NCBI GenBank assembly: GCA_964547135.1
Contig: CAZJMK010000043.1
Location: forward strand, 1-36,596
Reading direction: 5' to 3'
DNA: 36,596 nucleotides
DNA from: JAJXSS01 sp964547135
Lineage (GTDB): Bacteria; Planctomycetota; Phycisphaerae; Phycisphaerales; Phycisphaeraceae
Below the pieces are notes generated by a model. It saw only the letters and a list, made by a program, of their open reading frames with translations, did not search any database and was not told the origin of the DNA. Below, piece after piece: positions 30,900-36,596 of this stretch (positions are counted from its first letter, which is position 1; every line of letters starts with the position of its first letter). The position numbers were made by a program, and so were the translations under genes.

Positions 30900-32132
30900 T
30901 TACGCCGCCCGGCTCCGTGTTGAGGTTTGTGTCGCACTGGTATTGAGGTTTTGCAGTAACTCATCGGTCATGGCACTGCCGACCTGCAACCAATGTTGCA
31001 CGCGTTCTTCCGCATTGCCGATGAGCGCGAGCATCGCGCCCTGTTCACCCGCTTCCACGCAAGGCGTTTGCTGCGGGGTATGTACCGACAAAAAGCGTTT
31101 ACCCATGCCTAATGCCGCAGCCGAGGCCGCACCGCCGGCACAGAAAAGCAACTGCGCACAATCGAGTGCCGCAAGGTACCCGCGCGGGTCGTCATCAATG
31201 CGTGGTTGAAACACTTTGGTATGCGTGTTAATGCGGGCACTGTTTTTCAATGCCTCAATCAACTGGCCCCACATTTTGTGATGGTGAAACGTATCGTCCT
31301 GCATCGGTGCCAACATCAACCATTGCATGTCAGGCTGATGGGCCATGAGCGCGGTCAACCCTGTCAATAATGATTTACCTGCTTCATCGGCATCGGTCAG
31401 GGCGCTCAACAAACCCGCATCGACTGCCACGGTGGGTTTGCCCGGTACAAAACCCTGCACCGCCAATCGCATCATCATTTGATCCCGCCGTTCACTGTCC
31501 ACCGGCAACATCAATCGATCACCACGCCAATCCAACCCCAGGCCCCGGTACGCCCGTTTCATATACGACAGGGCATGGGTGTCCTGAAAATCCGTTTCTG
31601 CCAATAACCAAGGCATCAGTGCTGCCGCCTCGTTGGACAGGGGTATCGGCAAACCTGATGGGCACAACCCGATGCCCCAGCGACGATGGGCAAACAAGGC
31701 CATCTGCAAAGCACAAAGGTTTACGTCCATGTCGAGGTTGATGGTGAGTTCGAACTGTTCCTGCGTCAGGCGCATCGCCGTCATCGCGTCCAGCGGCAGC
31801 ACCCGGTCCAGCCAGGGGTGATCCGATAACAGGCTGATGCCTTGGGCACCGGTGATCAGAGTGATATGTGCTTCACGGAAACGTCTGCGTAACTCCGGCA
31901 GCACCACCAGCGATGCCATCAACTCATCCAGCGGCCCGGTTTTGAGCACGCATACCCTCGGCCCCATCGGTTGATAGTGAGGGCACTGGGCACAACTGCG
32001 TTGATGCTTGCAAGGCCCGTTGCCCACGTAATGTCGGCAATCAATGGCTGCCAACCCGGTGAACCTGCCGGTGTTGCGGGTACGCATCGACCCTGAAGGT
32101 CGCTGGTTAAATTGGGGCACGGACTGCGTCAT
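30900..32132 (-). CDS. GT9/heptosyltransferase-like protein with N-terminal Cys cluster
   Basis: The 410-residue protein has the GT-B layout of ADP-heptose:LPS heptosyltransferases (GT9): RVCVLKTGPLDELMASLVVLPELRR (about 59-83), a mid region with TINLDMDV, and a C-terminal LLFCAGGAASAAALGM. Two features deviate. The GALGD-type loop reads GPLDE, and the C-terminal nucleotide-site motif (typically SGPMHLA) reads GGAASAA without His. An N-terminal cluster Cys32-x8-Cys41-x5-Cys47-x2-Cys50 could hold zinc or an iron-sulfur centre. It may be a divergent or inactive transferase. It is first in the minus-strand polysaccharide operon, with AAGGA 8 bp upstream of ATG 32132. Confidence 0.75.
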   Translation of the reverse strand: MTQSVPQFNQRPSGSMRTRNTGRFTGLAAIDCRHYVGNGPCKHQRSCAQCPHYQPMGPRVCVLKTGPLDELMASLVVLPELRRRFREAHITLITGAQGISLLSDHPWLDRVLPLDAMTAMRLTQEQFELTINLDMDVNLCALQMALFAHRRWGIGLCPSGLPIPLSNEAAALMPWLLAETDFQDTHALSYMKRAYRGLGLDWRGDRLMLPVDSERRDQMMMRLAVQGFVPGKPTVAVDAGLLSALTDADEAGKSLLTGLTALMAHQPDMQWLMLAPMQDDTFHHHKMWGQLIEALKNSARINTHTKVFQPRIDDDPRGYLAALDCAQLLFCAGGAASAAALGMGKRFLSVHTPQQTPCVEAGEQGAMLALIGNAEERVQHWLQVGSAMTDELLQNLNTSATQTSTRSRAA

Positions 32133-32350
32133 CCGACTTTTCCTTCAGCGCAGTATCACTGCTACCGTCGTTATCGTCGGCATAATCGGCAGGGGTGTTC
32201 AGTACCAGGGGTGATTCAGTCACAGTTGTTACGTGTTTCGGGGCAGTCGTACCTCAAGCCATTCAATGAGGCCCGATAAAAGTAGGGGGTCAACCAACTG
32301 ACATGGGCGGAAACATGCCTTGGTATTGATGATCGGTTACGATTGTGGAC
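32133..32350. promoter_or_regulatory. Divergent promoter region (polysaccharide operon/hemB)
   Basis: This 218-bp gap must hold both promoters. AAGGA at about 32141-32145 (minus) is the ribosome-binding site of the GT9-like gene. TACGAT (32338-32343) lies only ~8 bp before ATG 32351 of hemB, which also lacks a ribosome-binding site; this would fit a leaderless hemB mRNA. No repeat family is present here. Confidence 0.35.
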
Positions 32351-33373
32351 ATGGACGGACCCACGTTCCCCAATCAGCGACTCAGGCGGTTGCGACGCTC
32401 GGCTGTGTTGCGTAACGCCGTGGCCGATGTCACCCTTGCTGTGGGTGATCTGATTTACCCGTTGTTTGTGACCGATGCGAGCGAGGCCAAGCCGGTGACT
32501 TCGATGCCTGGGGTGTCGCAGTTGCCGGTGAAGGATGCTTTGCGCACGATTCGTAAGCTGGCCGGCAAAGGGGTGTCGCAGTTTTTGTTATTCGGGGTGA
32601 CACCTTCACTGAAAAAGGATGCAAAGGGCAGTTACGCCCGCACCAAGGAGGCGCCGGTCAATCGGTTATTGGCCGAGGTGCGCAGTGCCGGGCTTGATGT
32701 GTTGATGTATGCGGACCTGTGCCTTTGCGAATACACCGAGCACGGGCACTGCGGGGTGTTGTCGGAAGGTGAAAGCCTCAAAAAACACGAGCATGTTTCG
32801 GTGAACGTTGATAATGATGCAACCTTGGGGCAGTATGCCCTGGCAGCGGTGGCGCAGGCACGGGCGGGGGCCGATGTGCTGGCCCCGTCGGGCATGATGG
32901 ACGGACAGGTGCAGGTGATTCGCGGGGCGCTGGACGATGCGGGTTTTGCGCATGTTGCCATCATGGCTTACAGTGTGAAGTATGCTTCGAGTTTGTATGG
33001 GCCGTTCCGTGAAGCCGGCGAAGGGGGCATGAAGTTCGGTGATCGGCGAGGGTATCAGATGGACTATCGCCGCAGCAGGGAATGGCGCAGCGAAGTCGAA
33101 GCCGACATCGCGCAAGGGGCGGATATGGTGATGATCAAGCCCGCGGGGGCCTACTTGGATATTGTCAGACAGGTGCGTGATGCGGTGAGTGTGCCGGTGG
33201 CTGCGTATCAGGTGAGCGGTGAATATGCAATGCTTCAGGCAGCGGCCCAGCAGGGGTGGTTGGAATTAAAACCGACGGTGTTGGAAACGACCTATGCGAT
33301 ACGACGGGCAGGGGCGGACCTGGTGATCAGTTACTTTGCCCCGCAGTTGGCGGAGTGGCTGCTTGAAGGATGA
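32351..33373 (+). CDS. hemB: Porphobilinogen synthase (5-aminolevulinate dehydratase)
   Basis: The 340-residue protein (ATG 32351; GTG 32345 is an alternative) condenses two 5-aminolevulinate molecules to porphobilinogen in tetrapyrrole synthesis. DLCLCEYTEHGHCG holds the catalytic-zinc cysteines Cys124, Cys126 and Cys134, so it is the zinc-type enzyme. IMAYSVKYASS gives Lys210 and MVMIKPAG gives Lys263, the two Schiff-base lysines. DRRGYQMDYRRSREW matches the conserved core. Length fits HemB (about 325-340). It is followed by a repeat-rich gap and is not clearly in an operon. Cytoplasmic. Confidence 0.97.
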   Translation: MDGPTFPNQRLRRLRRSAVLRNAVADVTLAVGDLIYPLFVTDASEAKPVTSMPGVSQLPVKDALRTIRKLAGKGVSQFLLFGVTPSLKKDAKGSYARTKEAPVNRLLAEVRSAGLDVLMYADLCLCEYTEHGHCGVLSEGESLKKHEHVSVNVDNDATLGQYALAAVAQARAGADVLAPSGMMDGQVQVIRGALDDAGFAHVAIMAYSVKYASSLYGPFREAGEGGMKFGDRRGYQMDYRRSREWRSEVEADIAQGADMVMIKPAGAYLDIVRQVRDAVSVPVAAYQVSGEYAMLQAAAQQGWLELKPTVLETTYAIRRAGADLVISYFAPQLAEWLLEG

Positions 33374-33436
33374 TTTCGATTGCGGATTTCGAATTTCGAA
33401 TTTGTTAAGCGCGGACGCTTTGCGTTGGTGCTCTGT

Positions 33437-33465
33437 GTTAGCGCCGCGACTTGTCGTGTCTGATC
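33437..33465 (+). repeat. Solo GTTAGCGCC repeat, diverged copy
   Basis: It begins GTTAGCGCCGCGA and ends GTCTGATCG, like 6060-6089, with about four changes in the palindromic middle. It is followed 24 bp later by a GTGGCCAA array. Confidence 0.65.
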
Positions 33466-33488
33466 GTAGCGGAGAATCAATGGAACAA

Positions 33489-33508
33489 GTGGCCGAGTGG
33501 CCAAGTGC
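33489..33508 (+). repeat. 8-bp-period array, GTGGCCAA type
   Basis: GTGG at 33489 and 33497, GTGC at 33505; exact 8-bp spacing. The 44-bp ACCAAGCC repeat begins a few bases later, as at 24430. Confidence 0.7.
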
Positions 33509-33513
33509 AGAAA

Positions 33514-33556
33514 ACCAAGCCAAGGACGAGGCCGACAGGCCGAGGACTTGGGTATT
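33514..33556 (+). repeat. 44-bp ACCAAGCC...TTGGGTATT repeat, copy 2
   Basis: Nearly identical to 24430-24472, differing by a few bases in the middle (GAGGCCGACAGGCC versus GAGGCTGGCAAGCC). Confidence 0.75.
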
Positions 33557-33560
33557 GGAT

Positions 33561-33657
33561 GGTTAATCGGTTGGTCAGTGACTCGGTGAATCGGTCAGAG
33601 CAAAGCCTTTTCCAGCCGAGTAACCGATTCACCGACTCACCATTTAACCACTCAGCA
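33561..33657. repeat. 8-bp-period inverted array, GGTTAATC type
   Basis: Left-arm units start at 33561, 33569, 33577, 33585 and 33593 (GGTTAATC, GGTTGGTC, AGTGACTC, GGTGAATC, GGTCAGAG). Right-arm units with AACC, CACC or AGCC start at 33614, 33622, 33630, 33638 and 33646. The right arm is the inverted counterpart of the left, so the RNA could form a long imperfect hairpin. Same plan as 19486-19577. Confidence 0.75.
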
Positions 33658-33727
33658 TACCCGGGGCCTCGTCGTCACCACCTGCGGTGATGACGCCTCG
33701 TACCCGGCTTGAAGATTGGAGCAGCCC

Positions 33728-34666
33728 GTGTTTCCAACTTTACGACAACGTTTGATTTTGCTGGCGGCCTGTGCCATGGGCGGGTGGTGGTACACCCGAG
33801 CAGGGGGCTTGTTGCAGTCACCCGACGGCGGCAGCGGGTACTCATTATGGTTTGCCCACGGCGGGTGGGTGTCAGCAGTGTTCATGCTGCTGTTACTTGG
33901 CTTGCCGGTGATCGTCATGGGCGTGATGGCCAGCATCGGCGGACATTTGCTATCGGGGTTGTTTGTGGTGGCGATGAGTTGGTTGGTGCTTTCAGCCACG
34001 GGCGGACCGATCGACGGATGGTTGCATCAAAGCCGACTGCCGACGGACTATCGCGGGTTGATTTTCGAATCACTGATATGGGTCGTTCTGATCGTGGTGC
34101 TGGCCCTGTTGATGCAACTGGGGCGAAAGGTGTTGCGTCAAAAGTGGCCCAGTCTGGCGGCAACGGATCATTATGGCATCGACCATCGTTTGGATTTGCC
34201 GGGGGCACAGGCCTGGGGTGCGGGGCTGGTGTGTGCGGTGGTGGGGGCGCTGGTGAGTTTCGTACTCATACGCACCAGCGACAGCGGGCAGGTGATTGGT
34301 TCATTACTACTTGCTTTTGCCCTGGGCGGATTGGCATCACAGTTGTTGTTTCCGCAAAACAAAAATGCGCTGGTGGTATTGGTCGCCCCGATGCTCGTGG
34401 CAGCCGGGGTGTACGGATATGGGTTGTGGCAGTACCAGCATGGCGAACAGTTGCTTTCAGCATGGTATCGCGGCAGGCTCATCGGCCCGGCTTTGGCACT
34501 GCCGATGCACTTTGCCGGCGCGGGGCTGGCGGGGGCCATCATCGGCATCGGTTGGGGACAGGGCTTGCAGGTTGATGGTCAGATTGAAAAACCCGTACAA
34601 AGCACCGCTGAAAAACCGACGGAGCAACCCCCTGTCACGCAAGCCGGTTCAGCGCCCGGTGCATGA
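33728..34666 (+). CDS. Multi-pass membrane protein of unknown function
   Basis: The start is taken as GTG 33728 because GGAG lies 6 bp upstream; TTG 33716 gives a slightly longer form. The 312-residue protein has about 7-8 predicted membrane helices (for example about 9-25, 43-61, 66-90, 125-140, 175-195 and 225-245) with short polar loops and a Pro/Thr/Glu-rich hydrophilic C-terminal tail. No transporter family motif was recognised. It lies 48 bp upstream of the ClC gene on the same strand, so both may be cotranscribed, but a joint role is not evident. Confidence 0.7.
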   Translation: MFPTLRQRLILLAACAMGGWWYTRAGGLLQSPDGGSGYSLWFAHGGWVSAVFMLLLLGLPVIVMGVMASIGGHLLSGLFVVAMSWLVLSATGGPIDGWLHQSRLPTDYRGLIFESLIWVVLIVVLALLMQLGRKVLRQKWPSLAATDHYGIDHRLDLPGAQAWGAGLVCAVVGALVSFVLIRTSDSGQVIGSLLLAFALGGLASQLLFPQNKNALVVLVAPMLVAAGVYGYGLWQYQHGEQLLSAWYRGRLIGPALALPMHFAGAGLAGAIIGIGWGQGLQVDGQIEKPVQSTAEKPTEQPPVTQAGSAPGA

Positions 34667-34714
34667 AATCAACCGTCACCGGGTTAATGACAAGGTGAAC
34701 TGATACGGAGTGCA

Positions 34715-36532
34715 ATGAAACAGCTTTGGAGCAAAATTGAAAAGGCCATGGCCGGTCCGGCGGCAGGGGGCTGGGCCTTGGTGATCGTGGCCGGGTTGAT
34801 CGGATCATTGGCAGCGCTGGTGGCGGTGGCATTTGATGCGCTGGTACGTTTGTCAGAAGGGTTTTTCTTTGGTCGTGTCGCCAATCATGAATTTGACGGT
34901 TGGAAGATTTTGTTGTTGATACCGCTGCCGGCGCTGGGCGGGTTGGCGGTGGGGTTGATCACCTATTACCTGGTCAAGGCTCCGCCGGGGCATGGCATCC
35001 CCGATGTCATCGAAGCACTGGCGCGGCGGAACGGGACGTTGCGGGCACGCAGTGCGATTTACAAAATGATCACGGCTTCGCTGTCGATCGGTTCGGGTGG
35101 GTCCGCGGGACAGGAGGGGCCGATTGTGCAGATTGGTTCGGTGGTGGGTTCGTTCGTGGCCCGTCATTTGGAAGTGAGCAGGGAACATCGCAATACGTTG
35201 GTGGGGTGCGGTGCCGCTGCGGGGTTGGCGGCATTGTTCAACGCGCCGATTGCGGGGGTGATTTTTGTGCTCGAAGTGATACTGCGCGATTTTTCGATGC
35301 GCACGTTTTTGCCGGTGGTGGTGGCAGCGGTGATGGGCGTGGCCACGTCACGAGCCATTCACCCCGAACAGGCGATGTTCAGTGTGCCGGCGGAACTGGC
35401 AGCCTATCCGTTTGTGATCAAAAAAATCATTCCGTTCATCGGGCTGGGCGTCATTTGCGGACTGGTCGGCTGGGCGTTTGCCCGCAGTTATCATGGGTTT
35501 GAACATTGGTTCCGTCGATTGAAACTTCACCCAGCCGTCAAACCGGCCATCGGCGGGTTGTTGCTGGGCATGATGGGGGTGGTGTTCGTGCTGGGTTTTG
35601 GCAGGGGCGTCGGCGGATATGAACCCCCGGTGTTTTTCGCCAATGGCTACCCGGTGATTCAATGGTTGTTTCACCCCTCCACCTACCTGGGTTTTGACGG
35701 CGACGGAAATCAGGTGCGCCAGGTGACGCTGCTGGTGCTATTGGCAGCGATGATGTGCAAAATCATCGGCACAGGGTTGACGCTGGGTTCGGGCGGTTCG
35801 GGTGGCACGTTTGCGCCGAGTTTGTTCATTGGGGCGACGCTGGGCGGTGCTTTTGGTATCGCGGTGCGCCATGTGCCGGGCTTTGGGGATGTGATGCCGG
35901 CCAATTTCGCGCTGGTGGGCATGGCCGGGGTATTGGCCGGGACGGTGCATTGCCCCTTGACGGCGTTTTTACTGGTGTTTGAACTGACCAACGACTACAA
36001 ACTCATTTTGCCCGTGATGCTCGTGGCGGTGCTTGCGACGACCATCGCCAAGCTGCTGGACCGTGACAGCATTTACACGACGACCTTGCGGGAACAGGGC
36101 ATTCGCGTCGGAGCGATGTCGGACCTGACCCTGCTGCGCCGTTTGCAGGTGACCGAGGCGATGGTCAGCCCGGTGACGGTGATGCGCAGTAATGAACCAG
36201 CACAGCGACTGCTGGACATGGCAGCCAACATCGGCGGATCGGAATACGTGGTGGTCGATGATACCGATCAGTACCTGGGCGTGGTGCGCAGTGCGGATTT
36301 ACGTTTGGCCCTGATGCAGAAGGAAGCGATACCGCTCATGCTTGTGGGGGAATTGGCGCGCAATGACTTGCCGACGGTGAAAATGAGCGACAATTTGGAA
36401 CAGGTGATGGACAAGTTCAGCAAGGAGGATGTGACGAGTCTGCCGGTGATTGGTGAAGTAAAAAAGGTACTGGGCGTGGTGACGCGCGCGGAACTGATGC
36501 GACACTATTTGAAGGCGTTGGAAGAGGAGTGA
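34715..36532 (+). CDS. ClC-family chloride transporter/channel with CBS pair
   Basis: The 605-residue protein has the ClC fold: GHGIP (92-96) at the pore-lining Ser loop, GSGGSAGQEGPIVQIG (126-141) with gating Glu134, and GSGGSGGTFAPSLFIG (358-373). The C-terminus carries two CBS domains (about 478-535 and 545-600), usual sites for adenine-nucleotide regulation. The position of the proton-transfer glutamate of E. coli ClC-ec1 (E203) is Val188 here (FVLEVIL), as in ClC channels rather than classical exchangers, so the transport mode is uncertain. GGAG precedes ATG 34715. Inner membrane. Possibly cotranscribed with the upstream membrane protein. Confidence 0.93.
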   Translation: MKQLWSKIEKAMAGPAAGGWALVIVAGLIGSLAALVAVAFDALVRLSEGFFFGRVANHEFDGWKILLLIPLPALGGLAVGLITYYLVKAPPGHGIPDVIEALARRNGTLRARSAIYKMITASLSIGSGGSAGQEGPIVQIGSVVGSFVARHLEVSREHRNTLVGCGAAAGLAALFNAPIAGVIFVLEVILRDFSMRTFLPVVVAAVMGVATSRAIHPEQAMFSVPAELAAYPFVIKKIIPFIGLGVICGLVGWAFARSYHGFEHWFRRLKLHPAVKPAIGGLLLGMMGVVFVLGFGRGVGGYEPPVFFANGYPVIQWLFHPSTYLGFDGDGNQVRQVTLLVLLAAMMCKIIGTGLTLGSGGSGGTFAPSLFIGATLGGAFGIAVRHVPGFGDVMPANFALVGMAGVLAGTVHCPLTAFLLVFELTNDYKLILPVMLVAVLATTIAKLLDRDSIYTTTLREQGIRVGAMSDLTLLRRLQVTEAMVSPVTVMRSNEPAQRLLDMAANIGGSEYVVVDDTDQYLGVVRSADLRLALMQKEAIPLMLVGELARNDLPTVKMSDNLEQVMDKFSKEDVTSLPVIGEVKKVLGVVTRAELMRHYLKALEEE

Positions 36533-36542
36533 TGCGGTAAAA

Positions 36543-36596
36543 TTTGGTGATTTGGTGATTTGGTGATTTGGTGATTTGGTGATTTGGTGATTTGGT
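36543..36596 (+). repeat. TTTGGTGA tandem array, near-perfect, running off the window
   Basis: Six complete and one partial copy of TTTGGTGA (36543-36596) without mismatches, starting 11 bp after the ClC stop codon and continuing to the window edge. It is the only 8-bp array without degeneracy, suggesting recent expansion or ongoing slippage. A degenerate relative lies at 6089-6128. Confidence 0.88.

Larger units (their letters stand above)
33374..33727. other. 354-bp gap with four repeat modules
   Basis: No gene. Modules in order: GTTAGCGCC variant (33437-33465), GTGGCCAA array (33489-33508), 44-bp ACCAAGCC repeat (33514-33556), 8-bp inverted array (33561-33657). The last ~70 bp contain GTCGTCACCACCTGCGGTGATGACG (a possible hairpin, 33671-33695) and the GGAG ribosome-binding site for the next gene. 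Confidence 0.6.

Noticed and set aside
1..36596. Defence island or prophage
   Set aside because: No restriction, toxin-antitoxin, nuclease, integrase or phage structural motifs appear in any strand; genes are metabolic, envelope or regulatory.

Overview
The window is a gene-dense bacterial chromosome segment, GC-rich by eye, with many short intergenic repeats. The gene mix suggests a Planctomycetota genome, possibly Phycisphaerae. It includes a sialate O-acetylesterase-like secreted esterase, several Gfo/Idh/MocA oxidoreductases, SGNH and alpha/beta hydrolases, an exosortase-type exopolysaccharide cluster, NfnAB-like proteins and hairpin repeats between almost all operons. This placement is inference from gene content; there is no rRNA or other phylogenetic marker to anchor it. 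No tRNA, rRNA, CRISPR array, transposase or phage gene was found.

Layout. 127-5926: carbohydrate block with a secreted SGNH esterase, an AraC regulator (minus) divergent from an SDR epimerase and a Gfo/Idh oxidoreductase, then a polysaccharide pyruvyl transferase-like gene. 5927-6629: no gene, a mosaic of repeats including a 408-bp segment with perfect 25-bp terminal inverted repeats. 6630-8694: minus-strand Zn-dehydrogenase and Gfo/Idh pair. 9187-12109: minus-strand alpha/beta hydrolase, an SGNH hydrolase broken by an in-frame TAG, and a groES without groEL. 12324-17947: plus-strand GH15 glucoamylase-like enzyme, lipoprotein, sugar isomerase/epimerase, secreted protein, small basic protein and FmdB zinc ribbon. 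18052-20447: minus-strand nfnA-nfnB, predicted to form the electron-bifurcating NADH-dependent ferredoxin:NADP oxidoreductase. 20734-22371: small membrane protein and pyrC. 22634-24271: two minus-strand helical membrane proteins. 24840-26594: PAS-GAF-receiver regulator. 26648-32132: minus-strand polysaccharide operon (GT9-like, exosortase-type sugar transferase, O-antigen-ligase-like polymerase, GT4). 32351-36532: hemB, a multi-pass membrane protein and a ClC-CBS chloride transporter.

The most unusual content is the repeats. Many intergenic gaps carry degenerate short arrays with a strict 8-bp period (one locus 7-bp). They use different words (GTGGCCAA, TTTGGTGA, GGTTAATT/TTAACC) and often occur as inverted arms that would form long hairpins. 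They lie next to four or five other repeat families in recurring combinations. One 8-bp array lies inside the coding sequence of the sugar transferase at 29593-30882 and is read through in frame.
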